Source: an uncultured Corynebacterium sp.
GTDB lineage: Bacteria > Actinomycetota > Actinomycetes > Mycobacteriales > Mycobacteriaceae
Assembly: GCF_946998835.1 (NCBI RefSeq)
Contig: NZ_CAMQAZ010000002.1
Coordinates: 1 to 64,000 of the forward strand
Length of the DNA: 64,000 nt
Reading direction: 5' to 3'
Part shown: positions 34,977 to 43,675 of the stretch, in pieces
How positions within the stretch are numbered: position 1 is the first letter of the stretch
How the letters are laid out: every line of letters starts with the position of its first letter
Made by a program: the position numbers and the translations under genes
The notes under the pieces: model-generated
Database searches by the model: none
What the model was told of the DNA's origin: nothing
The model's input: only the letters and a program-made list of their open reading frames with translations

Positions 34977-35903
34977 CTACGCTACCTTCGTAACCTCAAA
35001 ACGCTGCTCCGGGTGGACGTAGGCCTCCTGCGCACGAACGAGCTCCAGCTCGCCAGAGCCGGACTCGTGCGTGACCTTTAGCAGCTCAAAGATGCTGGCC
35101 GCGGTGTTGCCCAACGCGACCGACAGGTCACCGTCAATACCGCGACCGCGCAGCAGGTTGCCCGCAAACAGCGCAGCCGTGACATCGCCGGAGCCGTTGC
35201 GCTTTAGCGGCAAGTATGGCGTCGCCACCAGCCATGCGCCCGAGCCGTTGACGGCGAGCATCTCAATCTCACCCTCCTTGCGCTCCGGACGCAGCACGCT
35301 GGTGACCAGCACAGCCTCCGGGCCCATCTCACGAGCAGCATGGGCTGCCGCAATGGTGGACTCCAGGTCGTTGACCTCGCGGCCCGTCAGGTATCCCAGC
35401 TCAAACTGGTTCGGCGTAATCACGTCTGCCACCGGCACAACCTTGTCGCGCAGCAGCGGCGGAATGTCATCCGAGACGTGGCAGCCGCTCTTGGCATTTC
35501 CCATCACCGGGTCACACGAGTAAATGGCCTTCGGGTTGCGCTGCTTGGCCATCGCCACGGCCTCGATGATGACATCCGCAATATCGCTACCGCCCTGGTA
35601 ACCGGAGATAATCGCATCGACGTCGTCAAGCTTGCCCAGCTCATCGATACCCTTGATAACCTCGCGCACATCCGTGGCCGGAATCATCGGGCCGCGCCAC
35701 TGGCCGTAGCCGGTGTGGTTGGAGAAATCGACGGTGTGGACCGGCCACACTTCAAAACCTGCGCGCTGCAGCGGGAAAACGGCAGCGGAGTTACCCACAT
35801 GGCCGTAGCTCACATGCGACTGGATGGACAGGATCGAGGGCACGCGGTTGAACTCCGCGACGGCTTCAGCTGCCTTTTCGGTAGGGACCTGATTTTCGTT
35901 CAT
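34977..35903 (-). CDS. pdxY: Pyridoxal kinase
   Basis: Ribokinase-fold kinase making pyridoxal 5'-phosphate from pyridoxal (salvage). The protein of about 308 residues starts MNENQVPTEKAAEAV and includes SIQSHVSYGHVGNSAAVFPLQ (substrate pocket), SCDPVMGN, ITPNQFELGYLTG and the catalytic RNGSGDVTAALFAG with the anion-hole GSGD. ATG at 35903 lies just after AGAGGA, very close; TATAGA before it could instead mark a leaderless start. PLP supply beside the two PLP enzymes of the metallophore island may be coincidence. Confidence 0.9.
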   Translation of the reverse strand: MNENQVPTEKAAEAVAEFNRVPSILSIQSHVSYGHVGNSAAVFPLQRAGFEVWPVHTVDFSNHTGYGQWRGPMIPATDVREVIKGIDELGKLDDVDAIISGYQGGSDIADVIIEAVAMAKQRNPKAIYSCDPVMGNAKSGCHVSDDIPPLLRDKVVPVADVITPNQFELGYLTGREVNDLESTIAAAHAAREMGPEAVLVTSVLRPERKEGEIEMLAVNGSGAWLVATPYLPLKRNGSGDVTAALFAGNLLRGRGIDGDLSVALGNTAASIFELLKVTHESGSGELELVRAQEAYVHPEQRFEVTKVA

Positions 35904-35943
35904 TCCTCTATATTGCAACGGATGCACGAAAATCCCATATCCC

Positions 35944-36387
35944 CTAGTAGGCGCTGGGGCGACGTCGGCTGGCTTTGAGCTCGGAGCGGCGTTGCTTCTG
36001 CGCTTTACGACGCGCAATCGAGGCCCGACTCGGCCGAGTCCTCCGGCGCCTCGGAGGCGGTGGCTGCACGGCTTCCCGAATGAGATTCGCCAAGCGACGC
36101 CGGGCTTCCGCGCGGTTGCGCACTTGGGAGCGCTGCGTGGTGACGGACACGGTGAGTGTCGTGCCGTCGAGTCGGTGGCTGAGATTCTGGAGAGCGCGGC
36201 GGCGGTAGACGTCGGAAAGCACGCTGAGCTCGGCGATATCGACCGATAGCTGCACCTTGGAATCCGTGGTGTTAACGCCCTGACCGCCCGGCCCTCCGGA
36301 GCGCGCGAAGCGTTCGGTGAGCTCCGCCGCGGGGATGACGAGGCCCTTTGGGATGCCGGGACCTGGTGGGATGTTCAGGGGTTTCAT
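35944..36387 (-). CDS. arfB: Alternative ribosome-rescue factor (peptidyl-tRNA hydrolase) ArfB
   Basis: Class-I release-factor-like hydrolase that frees stalled ribosomes. The 147-residue protein contains RSGGPGGQGVNTTDSKVQL with the catalytic GGQ (about residue 35) and a C-terminal basic tail (RRRRTRPSRASIARRKAQKQ) that in family members enters the mRNA channel. Length is normal and there is no stop-codon-recognition domain. A copy of GCTTTACGACG falls inside the gene at 36002. Confidence 0.93.
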   Translation of the reverse strand: MKPLNIPPGPGIPKGLVIPAAELTERFARSGGPGGQGVNTTDSKVQLSVDIAELSVLSDVYRRRALQNLSHRLDGTTLTVSVTTQRSQVRNRAEARRRLANLIREAVQPPPPRRRRTRPSRASIARRKAQKQRRSELKASRRRPSAY

Positions 36388-36405
36388 GGTGGCCAGTGTA
36401 ATCGT

Positions 36406-36567
36406 GCCTCTTTATCGCTGGTCGCGACGGCAACGCATCCGCAGAACTTCATCGAGCGCCAGCGCCACTTCTACTCAGTATCGGCAGCGGACTTTATTCT
36501 GCGCTACCTGGGCAAGATTGGTCCGCAGTTCCTGTCCCGCCCGGTTAACGCAATCATCGCGGGTTAA
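36406..36567 (+). pseudogene. C-terminal remnant of an unidentified gene
   Basis: A 53-codon plus-strand stretch ending at TAA 36565-36567 reads THPQNFIERQRHFYSVSAAD then FILRYLGKIGPQF, and ends NAIIAG. It has protein-like composition and codon use but no start codon or ribosome site; upstream it runs into the 5' region of arfB. It is in a different frame from the downstream alkB-type gene, so is not its N-terminus. Likely the tail of a gene lost by deletion. I do not recognise the family. Confidence 0.5.
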
Positions 36568-36583
36568 GAGGCAAACTAGACCT

Positions 36584-37264
36584 ATGCTCTTCGATCAACT
36601 CCCGCGCGACGATGCCCGCATCACGCCGGGAGTTGTTCATCTTCCGGGGTGGCTTCCATTGGAGCGGCAGGCGGGCATCATCACGCAACTCCGCGACATC
36701 GCCCGCGACGTTGCCGGCACTCCCCTGGCCATGACTCGCCCGCAGCTCAAAAGTGGTCAGATGCAGGTCTTCATGCTGCATCTCGGCCGCATGTGGGCCA
36801 CAAATCCGTACCGCTACGTCACGCACGTCGGCGGCGTTCGCGTCCCGCCTGTGCCTGACAATCTGCTACAGCTCGCCACCGAAGCACTTCGTGCCGCCGC
36901 GCTTTACGACGAATCCCTCAGCCAGTGGCCCGCCACTTTTCGGCCCGACATGGCGTTGGTCAACTACTACCCACCCGGGGCCACCATGGGGATGCACCAG
37001 GATCGCAACGAAAACTCCCCTGCCCCAATTGTGTCGCTCTCTATCGGCGACGAGGCCCTGTTCCGCATTGGCGGGACTGAAAACCGCAACAAGCCCTGGG
37101 ATGACGTGACTCTCGCCAGCGGGGATGTGATCGTGTTTGGTGGCCCCAAGCGGCTTGCGTTTCACGGTGTGCCCAAGACTCGTCCGGGCACTCTGCCGGA
37201 GAGGTGCGGGCTTAAAGAGGGCCGCATCAACATCACGTTTCGGCAAGTGGAAAACTCACACTAA
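36584..37264 (+). CDS. alkB: AlkB-type 2-oxoglutarate/Fe(II) dioxygenase
   Basis: Oxidative DNA/RNA dealkylation enzyme. The 226-residue product starts MLFDQLPRDDARITPG. Active-site features: MALVNYYPPGATMGMHQDRNE with the HxD iron motif, SLSIGDEALFRIGG, DVIVFGG, the second iron His in AFHGVPK, and the 2-oxoglutarate-binding RINITFR near the end. Size and the NYY/HQD pattern match bacterial AlkB closely. No second-domain Ada or adaptive-response gene is adjacent. Confidence 0.88.
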   Translation: MLFDQLPRDDARITPGVVHLPGWLPLERQAGIITQLRDIARDVAGTPLAMTRPQLKSGQMQVFMLHLGRMWATNPYRYVTHVGGVRVPPVPDNLLQLATEALRAAALYDESLSQWPATFRPDMALVNYYPPGATMGMHQDRNENSPAPIVSLSIGDEALFRIGGTENRNKPWDDVTLASGDVIVFGGPKRLAFHGVPKTRPGTLPERCGLKEGRINITFRQVENSH

Positions 37265-37297
37265 ACCGCGCAAGCCACCGACCGCTAGCCTAGACAC

Positions 37298-38551
37298 ATG
37301 CAGCGCACCGCTTCCTCCATGCACGCACAGTCTGCCACCACGCAGACTCCTGCCCCACTCGACTGGCGCAGCCGGGTGCGTTTCTTTGTCGGCCCGTTCC
37401 CAGCTGCCGACCTCGCTATTGCGGCTACCTTCCTGCTGTGCTGCTGGGTGAGCATGACACCGCTACTTACTTATGGCCCGAGCTTCACTTATGTCACCAA
37501 TGTGGTTCTGTCCGCGATGATTGCCGGAGCCGCAGCGTTTCGTCGTAAAGCAGTGCGCGCATCGTTTGTGGTTACGTACAGTGCCCTAGCGGGCCTCGCC
37601 TTGCTAGTGTGGCTATCCCCGGTGAACCTTGGGCTAGACCCTATTATTGTTTCCGCCCCACTATCGTTATGGGCTGTGACCAGGTGGGAACAGAATCGCA
37701 CCTGGGGCATAGTTGGGCTCTTTTTAGGGTTGATTGGCAGTTTCCTCAACCCAGCGGTTCCAGCCTTCGGTTTTACTCCGGAACGGCTGTTGGTCTTCGG
37801 TCTGCCCGCGGTGCTCATCACGGCGAGCGCGTACGCAGTGCCGCTGTGGCTCCGAATCAACGCCGAGGAACATGCCGCGGAGTTGGAGAACGTCGTGGCG
37901 CTCAACAAGCTGGAGTTGTCCAGGGAGCTTCACGACGTCGTGGGGCACGGACTCACCTCTATTAAGGTTCAGTCCCAAACCGCGCTGTACCTGGCGGAGA
38001 TGAATGACTCACGAGCGGAACGCGCTGCTGAAAAGACCACGCTGGAAGGTATTGCCGAGACCGCAGAACAATCGTTGCGAGATGTGCATGCGCTTGTCGA
38101 TGCACTACGTGATGGCGGCGAGATTAGCGCTGACCCGAATGATATTCCCCGTCTGGTTGCGGCTACCTGTCCGCCGGGGCGCGATGTATCGGTGACTCTG
38201 CCGGAGTCTTACGAGGCGCTGGCGGATTGGTCGCTTGCGAAGCGTTTGACTTTGGTGCGGGCCGTTGCGGAGTTGGCTGCGAATATGGCTAAGCACTCAT
38301 CGGGTGCTGGTCAGTTCACGTTGACGATTGAATCGCCTACTGAGTCGCCTATTGCCCCATCTGCCGATGCCGATATCAGCCCGGCGCGGGTTCATCTGAT
38401 GACCGTAAACCGGGCTGAGAGCGAAACTTTGGACCCCAGGAAGCGAGCTGGTGCTGGCCTGATTGGTCTGGATGAACGCGTGGCGCAGCTCGGTGGCGAG
38501 ATGACTTATGGTGAAAGCGACGGCATGTTCCGCGTCAGCATTCAGCTATAA
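37298..38551 (+). CDS. Two-component sensor histidine kinase (HPK7/NarX-like)
   Basis: A 417-residue sensor with about five to six membrane helices in the first 180 residues and little extracellular sequence, then the HisKA_3 box LSRELHDVVGHGLTSI with His212, and a HATPase domain (AVAELAANMAKHSSG, N-box; GAGLIGLDERVAQLGGEM, G-box). Such intramembrane-sensing kinases beside ABC exporters often sense cell-envelope drugs or peptides. The ATG follows TAGCCTAGACAC with no ribosome site, suggesting a leaderless message. Cognate regulator is encoded 52 bases downstream. Confidence 0.92.
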   Translation: MQRTASSMHAQSATTQTPAPLDWRSRVRFFVGPFPAADLAIAATFLLCCWVSMTPLLTYGPSFTYVTNVVLSAMIAGAAAFRRKAVRASFVVTYSALAGLALLVWLSPVNLGLDPIIVSAPLSLWAVTRWEQNRTWGIVGLFLGLIGSFLNPAVPAFGFTPERLLVFGLPAVLITASAYAVPLWLRINAEEHAAELENVVALNKLELSRELHDVVGHGLTSIKVQSQTALYLAEMNDSRAERAAEKTTLEGIAETAEQSLRDVHALVDALRDGGEISADPNDIPRLVAATCPPGRDVSVTLPESYEALADWSLAKRLTLVRAVAELAANMAKHSSGAGQFTLTIESPTESPIAPSADADISPARVHLMTVNRAESETLDPRKRAGAGLIGLDERVAQLGGEMTYGESDGMFRVSIQL

Positions 38552-38603
38552 GTGCTTTGGCCAAAGCAGGTCTAACTATTGACACTGCATAGAAAGACGA
38601 GCA

Positions 38604-39311
38604 ATGGGTGTAATTCGAGTTTTGGTCGCTGAAGATCAAGCGCTGATTCGGCAGTCTTTTGCGCAGCTTATTGATGCCCACCCGCAGATGAAAGTCATTG
38701 GTGCCGTGAGCGATGGTGCTGAGGCTGTACGTCTTGCCTCCGGCGCGGATGTGGTAGTCATGGACATTCGCATGCCTGTGATGGACGGTATCGAGGCCAC
38801 GCGGCAGATTGTGCGAGGGGAATCGTCCGGAGGCGCGACTCACGCATCCGCTACGAAAGTCCTGGTACTGACCACTTTCCGCGAAGAAAACCTGGTGCTC
38901 GGAGCTTTAGAGGCTGGTGCCGCAGGCTTTTTACTCAAAGACTCCGATCCCCGCGAGCTACTTTCAGCCATCATGCGCATCCACCGCGGTGAAGGAGTCA
39001 TCGATCCGAAGGTGACGCCAATGGTGTTGCGACACGTTTCACCGCGTACAACCCTTTTCGAGCAGCCAGCAAGCGCATCCTCGGCCAGTGGCTCTAGCTC
39101 AGATGCCATCCATTCAGCGCTTCAGTTCACACCCCGCGAACAGGAGATTTTGGACCTCGTCTGCCAGGGGCTTTCCAATGATGAGATCGCTCGCAGGTTG
39201 GTGGTCGCCACGACGACCGTGAAAACCCATGTGAAAGCCCTGTTGACCAAGACGGGCTCACGCAGTCGTGTGGATCTTGTCATTTGGGCTGCGAAAAACG
39301 GGCTGCTGTAG
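38604..39311 (+). CDS. Two-component response regulator (NarL/LuxR family)
   Basis: A 235-residue regulator: receiver domain with phospho-acceptor Asp54 in VVVMDIRMPVMDG, Lys in LKDSDPREL, and a C-terminal LuxR helix-turn-helix (LTPREQEILDLVCQGLSNDEIARRL, then VKTHVKALLTKTGSRSR). A ~25-residue Ser/Ala linker is longer than usual. Presumably controls the ABC exporter genes 116 bases downstream. Confidence 0.95.
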   Translation: MGVIRVLVAEDQALIRQSFAQLIDAHPQMKVIGAVSDGAEAVRLASGADVVVMDIRMPVMDGIEATRQIVRGESSGGATHASATKVLVLTTFREENLVLGALEAGAAGFLLKDSDPRELLSAIMRIHRGEGVIDPKVTPMVLRHVSPRTTLFEQPASASSASGSSSDAIHSALQFTPREQEILDLVCQGLSNDEIARRLVVATTTVKTHVKALLTKTGSRSRVDLVIWAAKNGLL

Positions 39312-39347
39312 CTTCTCCTCGCTGGTGCCACCACCCTCGCTAGCGCC

Positions 39348-39363
39348 TCCTCCCTAGGGAGGA
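39348..39363. promoter_or_regulatory. 16-base perfect palindrome, candidate operator of the ABC exporter
   Basis: TCCTCCCTAGGGAGGA lies in the 116-base space between the response regulator and the ABC ATPase gene, followed by CCTTAAGGAGG at 39390-39400. As the only perfect palindrome in that space it is a good candidate for binding by the adjacent LuxR-type regulator. Confidence 0.5.
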
Positions 39364-39427
39364 TATTTCCGCCAACTCATCCTTAAGGAGGGCGCGAACC
39401 GAACCGGCCATGCCTACTACTTAAGGC

Positions 39428-40183
39428 ATGAACGCACCAATCCCTACTTCAGGCCCTACCTCAGGCCATTCCGCAGATGCCGCCGCTGCCCTTCTTCAGC
39501 TGCGCGGCATCACTGTCTCCTACGGCAAGAACGAACCGGTCCTGAACGGTCTCGACATGAGCGTCCGTGCCGGCGAGGTCTACGGACTATTGGGACTCAA
39601 CGGCGCAGGTAAATCCACGTTGATGAGCACGGCGCTTGGGCTAATTCCCTACTCCGGTGAAATCAGCATCGCGGGACACCCGTGGTCAATTGAAGACCTG
39701 GACCGCATCGGCGCCTCCATCAATGGCCCGGCGTTCTACCCACAACTCTCGGCCACCGACAACCTCAAAGTGCACGCACACCTGACAGGCACGGACAAGA
39801 GCCGTATCGCCGACGTCCTCGACTTGGTCGGGCTTCATGCTGGTAACAAGCGTGCCCAAGCTTTCTCAACGGGCATGAAGGTTCGTCTCTCGCTGGCGAT
39901 GGCTCTGCTCACCGACCCCGATATTGTGCTTCTCGACGAACCCACTAACGGCCTCGATCCCGAAGCTATCGTGGGCCTGCGCACCTTGTTGCGAAATCTC
40001 GCCGATAGCGGCAAAGCGGTTGTGGTGTCTTCGCATCAGCTCGGTGAGGTCGAAAAGAGTGTTGACCACCTGGGAGTTCTTGCTGGTGGCCGGCTAGTCT
40101 ACGAAGGCCCGCTGACTGGCTTTGCGGCTGCTGGTCAATCCCTCGAGCAGGCTTTCTTCACCGCAGTAGGTGTTGACCGATGA
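39428..40183 (+). CDS. ABC exporter ATP-binding protein (BcrA-like)
   Basis: A 251-residue ATPase: Walker A LGLNGAGKSTLMST (about 58), signature FSTGMKVRLSLAMAL (degenerate from LSGGQ, as in BcrA/lantibiotic-immunity types), Walker B DIVLLDEPTNGLDP, H-loop VVVSSHQLGE. It is translated with the permease gene through an ATGA overlap and sits behind a two-component system, the usual layout of peptide-antibiotic detoxification modules. Actual substrate unknown. Confidence 0.93.
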   Translation: MNAPIPTSGPTSGHSADAAAALLQLRGITVSYGKNEPVLNGLDMSVRAGEVYGLLGLNGAGKSTLMSTALGLIPYSGEISIAGHPWSIEDLDRIGASINGPAFYPQLSATDNLKVHAHLTGTDKSRIADVLDLVGLHAGNKRAQAFSTGMKVRLSLAMALLTDPDIVLLDEPTNGLDPEAIVGLRTLLRNLADSGKAVVVSSHQLGEVEKSVDHLGVLAGGRLVYEGPLTGFAAAGQSLEQAFFTAVGVDR

Positions 40184-41613
40184 GCGCTCAACCGCACACT
40201 CGCACTCTTAACACGCGCGCTGTCCATACCCGCCACTACTTCCGTGCCGAGCTACTGCGGGCAAAGTGGTCGCTCACCATGTTTCTGCCCGTCATCATGG
40301 TGGCAATCGCTTTGGTCAGTATGGTCTTTTCTACAGGTGTTGACGCCACCCCCATGGCAAGCGCCCACATCTATTCGCTGATTCTGCTTCCTCCGCTAGC
40401 GACGATTACGGCCGTCATTGGCCAAAACCGTGAAGAAAAGCTCCGCCACGGCGGCCTAATCTGGCGCAATATTTCGAGCACTCGGGTGCTCCTTGCGCGC
40501 ACCGCTACTGTCATTGCCTCCGCGGCCCTCGGTCACGCCTTGATGGCTGCGCTCCTTGCGAGAAGCATGACCAACGCATTGCAATTCACGCTCTTTAGCA
40601 CGTTGTCATTCTTCGTGTTCTGGACATTCGGTCTTGCCCTATGGCACCTCATACCCCGCTCAGCTCTCTTCCTCGCCCCACTCACAGCCATCGCTTGGGC
40701 CATCGCAGGAACACTGGATGCCATGAGCCCAAACTGGCTACTTCGCCCGTGGACCTGGGCCATTCGTCCGACACTGCCCATCCACGGCGTGCAGGCCAAT
40801 TCCATCACGGCTCCCGCAAACAGCGAGATCTGGAACATCGCCATCCTGCCACCAGCTCTGCTGCACTTGCTCCTCGGACTGGGCTTCTTTGCCATCGCAT
40901 TGCTGGCACACGGAAAGACCCTCAGCTTGCCGACGGGCCGGGAGCGCAGCGCTTCGTCGTTAAGCCATGGCATGAGCGCGACCTTGCCCTGGCGCACCTG
41001 GTGGAGCCTCGCAGCGCTAATGCTTGCCGGCCTTTCAGTCGTGCGTGTGGTGTGGTCCCCGGATTATGCGCTGGGGCTACTGAGTTTCGTCTGCGTGCCG
41101 ACGGCCGCAACCGTGGTCGCCATCATGACGTGGACCTCGCAAGCTGATGCCTGGCCAGCGCTGATGTATCGGCGGGCGCGACGGAGCATTACACTTCGCT
41201 TGTTTGCCTTGGATATGGCATTTCTCGCGCCAGTGCTCGTGATTGCGGTAATCATCAGTAGCGCAGGCGACGAGACCAATAGCCAGACCGGCACTAACCC
41301 CTGGCCGTATCAGGCAATCGTTGCACCTCTTGTGGCCGCAATGATTGTGGCAGTGACCGGCTTAATCGCGCGTCGAAGCGTGGCGGCTGCAATTTTTGGC
41401 TCGGTCGCGCTCGGCGGTTGGGCGGTGATGGTTGGCGGTGATGTCCTCAGTGCCTCACCACTGTGGTGGACCTCAGAATGGGGATGGACCTGGGTGGTCC
41501 GTGATTACCCCGAGCGGTGGCCGGTGATGGTTCTCGTGTCTGTCATTGTGATTGTGGCGTTCGTGGCCTGGGCGCGGGCAACGTCGCTGAAAGCCATCCG
41601 CGCCCGGAGCTGA
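40180..41613 (+). CDS. ABC exporter permease
   Basis: A 477-residue hydrophobic protein with about twelve predicted membrane helices, in two groups of six (first half to residue ~240, second half from ~265). The first half resembles BcrB/ABC-2-type lantibiotic permeases (ATITAVIGQNREEKLRHGGLIWRNISSTRVLLART). Doubled length compared with single-unit permeases (~250) suggests a fused dimer. No ATPase domain of its own. Confidence 0.82.
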   Translation: MSAQPHTRTLNTRAVHTRHYFRAELLRAKWSLTMFLPVIMVAIALVSMVFSTGVDATPMASAHIYSLILLPPLATITAVIGQNREEKLRHGGLIWRNISSTRVLLARTATVIASAALGHALMAALLARSMTNALQFTLFSTLSFFVFWTFGLALWHLIPRSALFLAPLTAIAWAIAGTLDAMSPNWLLRPWTWAIRPTLPIHGVQANSITAPANSEIWNIAILPPALLHLLLGLGFFAIALLAHGKTLSLPTGRERSASSLSHGMSATLPWRTWWSLAALMLAGLSVVRVVWSPDYALGLLSFVCVPTAATVVAIMTWTSQADAWPALMYRRARRSITLRLFALDMAFLAPVLVIAVIISSAGDETNSQTGTNPWPYQAIVAPLVAAMIVAVTGLIARRSVAAAIFGSVALGGWAVMVGGDVLSASPLWWTSEWGWTWVVRDYPERWPVMVLVSVIVIVAFVAWARATSLKAIRARS

Positions 41614-41635
41614 CAGCGGCGCTGAGAACCGCCAC

Positions 41636-42817
41636 CTACTCCTCGATAGCCTCGCGTACCTCTTCGACGCTGAGGTTGGAGTCTTCGATTTCCTCGCGAG
41701 CTTCCTTCTTCCGACCACGGCGAACAAGGCGGAAGATGCGCTTACGACGAGAAGTCTCTTCACTGATGCGCTCACGACCGCGCAGCCAGGCAATGAGCAT
41801 GACGGTAATGAGCAGCAACCCGATGTAGCCCAAGATCGGGTAGACCCAACCAATCAAGTTCTGGAAGCCCATAAAGCTCAAGGCGAAACCGAGCAGGACC
41901 AGAGCGACGTAGACAATCTTGAACTTCTCGGGGTGATTAGCGGTGACGCGGCGTCCCAGTGCGTAAAACATGCCAAGCGCCGTGTTGAAGATCATGCCGA
42001 GGATAACCACAGCCATGGCTTGCCCCAGCCACGGGTGCAGGCGGTTGATGACGGTGAGCATCGGCACGGCATCGGTAGCGACGGTACCAACGGTGTGGAA
42101 CAGCGTGATGGTGGTAATCAGCAGCATTGCGGAGTACACCAAACCGCCAACGAAACCACCGGCTCCTGCCGCGCGAGGGTTGAACAGGCTACCGCCAATA
42201 ACAATCGCCATGGAGACCGCAACCATCAGGTTAAAGCCGACATAGTTCACTGCGGCGACAACCCAGTTCGGCAGGGTCGTCGGTACTTCGGCAATGGCGG
42301 CAGCCTGCTCGGCGGCTGGGGTGGCATCGGTAAACACCAGAGTATAAATACTGGCCAGCAGGATAAAGCCGACGATGAACGGCGTGATGGAACCAATCAC
42401 GGTGGTCACGCGGTCGACATCGAGGAAACCGGCTCCAATGGTCACCAGCACCATAATCACGGCACCAATCCACACGGGGATGCCCCACTGCTGCTCCATG
42501 TTGGCACCTGCACCGGCGAACATGACGAACCCGGTGGCGAAGAGCGTGATAATCACGCCGATGTCCAGTACGCGCGAAAAGATGGGATGCGATACGCGTC
42601 GGAAAACTTCGCCGTGCTCGGAGGCCTGGAAGTAGCTTCCCAGCTGCAGAATGATCATCGCCATCAGGCTCATGATTACCGCTGAGAGAACGGCACCCCA
42701 GACACCATTGATGCCAAAGGCGACGAAGTATTGCATGATTTCCTGACCTGTTGCAAAACCAGCGCCGACAACTACGCCGACGAAGGCAAATGCAACGCGC
42801 AGTACTTGCTTCACCAC
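41636..42817 (-). CDS. YkvI-family membrane protein (probable transporter)
   Basis: A 393-residue protein with ten or so membrane helices starting with VAFAFVGVVVGAGFATGQEIMQYFVAFG, the YkvI-family signature resembling LeuT-fold amino-acid/sodium symporters, and a charged C-terminal tail rich in Arg/Glu. GTG start at 42817 with AGGAG nine bases upstream. It is convergent with the ABC permease gene and alone on its strand until msrA. Substrate unknown. Confidence 0.82.
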   Translation of the reverse strand: MVKQVLRVAFAFVGVVVGAGFATGQEIMQYFVAFGINGVWGAVLSAVIMSLMAMIILQLGSYFQASEHGEVFRRVSHPIFSRVLDIGVIITLFATGFVMFAGAGANMEQQWGIPVWIGAVIMVLVTIGAGFLDVDRVTTVIGSITPFIVGFILLASIYTLVFTDATPAAEQAAAIAEVPTTLPNWVVAAVNYVGFNLMVAVSMAIVIGGSLFNPRAAGAGGFVGGLVYSAMLLITTITLFHTVGTVATDAVPMLTVINRLHPWLGQAMAVVILGMIFNTALGMFYALGRRVTANHPEKFKIVYVALVLLGFALSFMGFQNLIGWVYPILGYIGLLLITVMLIAWLRGRERISEETSRRKRIFRLVRRGRKKEAREEIEDSNLSVEEVREAIEE

Positions 42818-42916
42818 AAAGGTTCACTCCTATTCGACTATCGGATTGATATAACCACCTTACTTTTCTCAGTGAGTTTTCCTAATCGTGGCTAACCGTT
42901 CTAAGAAGTTTCGCCT

Positions 42917-43573
42917 TTAAATCCCGCAGGCCACGCCGGTCGAATGCACCGGGCAGTAGCCGTTCGGATTCTTAAACAGGTACTGCTGGTGTTCGTCCTC
43001 GGCTCGGTAGTACTCCCCTGCCGGAGTCTCCGACAGGGGCTTAATCTCCGTGGTGATGGGGCCCAGGCCAGCGTCGGCAAGCTTCGGTGCGTACGCATCG
43101 GCGATCTCCTGTGCCCGGCGCGCCTGCTCGGGCGTCGTCGTGTAGATCGCGGAACGGTATTGCGTGCCGACGTCATTGCCCTGACGGTAACCCTGCGTGG
43201 GGTCATGGGCCTCGAACGCCTTCGCGACCAGCTGATCAAAACTGATCTGCTCCGGGTCGTAGACGATCTCCACAATCTCGGTATGGTTGGTCCGGCCGGT
43301 GCAGGACTCGCGGTAGGTGGGATTCGGTGTCACGCCACCGGCGAACCCAACCGACGTGCTGAGCACACCCGGCGTTTCCCAAAACAGCTTTTCGGCACCC
43401 CAGTAGCAGCCAATACCGATGTAGACGACTTCCTGGCCGTCCTGCCACGGGCCGGTAATCGGCGTGCCGAGCACCGCATGCGGCTTCGGATTCTCCAATA
43501 CCGGGTGCGAGCCGCCCTTGAGCGCCTCATCTTCCGGCACAAGCTCCGCTGACCTACCAAAAATCCAACCCAT
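42917..43573 (-). CDS. msrA: Peptide methionine sulfoxide reductase A
   Basis: Reduces methionine-S-sulfoxide in proteins. The 218-residue protein has the catalytic motif as GIGCYWGAEKLFW (usually GCFWG), the PTYRESCTGRTNHTE segment (usually TGHAE), and QYRSAIYT. A resolving-type Cys is present near the C-terminus (STGVACGI). Length is normal. Divergent from menE with a 102-base spacer. Confidence 0.95.
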   Translation of the reverse strand: MGWIFGRSAELVPEDEALKGGSHPVLENPKPHAVLGTPITGPWQDGQEVVYIGIGCYWGAEKLFWETPGVLSTSVGFAGGVTPNPTYRESCTGRTNHTEIVEIVYDPEQISFDQLVAKAFEAHDPTQGYRQGNDVGTQYRSAIYTTTPEQARRAQEIADAYAPKLADAGLGPITTEIKPLSETPAGEYYRAEDEHQQYLFKNPNGYCPVHSTGVACGI

Positions 43574-43675
43574 CTTCGACGCCTTTCTATCTACGACTTC
43601 CTATGGTCTGCGCAACGCGCCCAGGGCTCGGATTGTTCCGACCTCCTCACCAGAAACTACGGAGTAACACCGGCT

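Noticed and set aside
36317..36583. N-terminal extension of the AlkB-type protein back to 36317
   Set aside because: This part is antisense to arfB or Arg/Ser-rich out-of-frame sequence; the family N-terminus fits the ATG at 36584.
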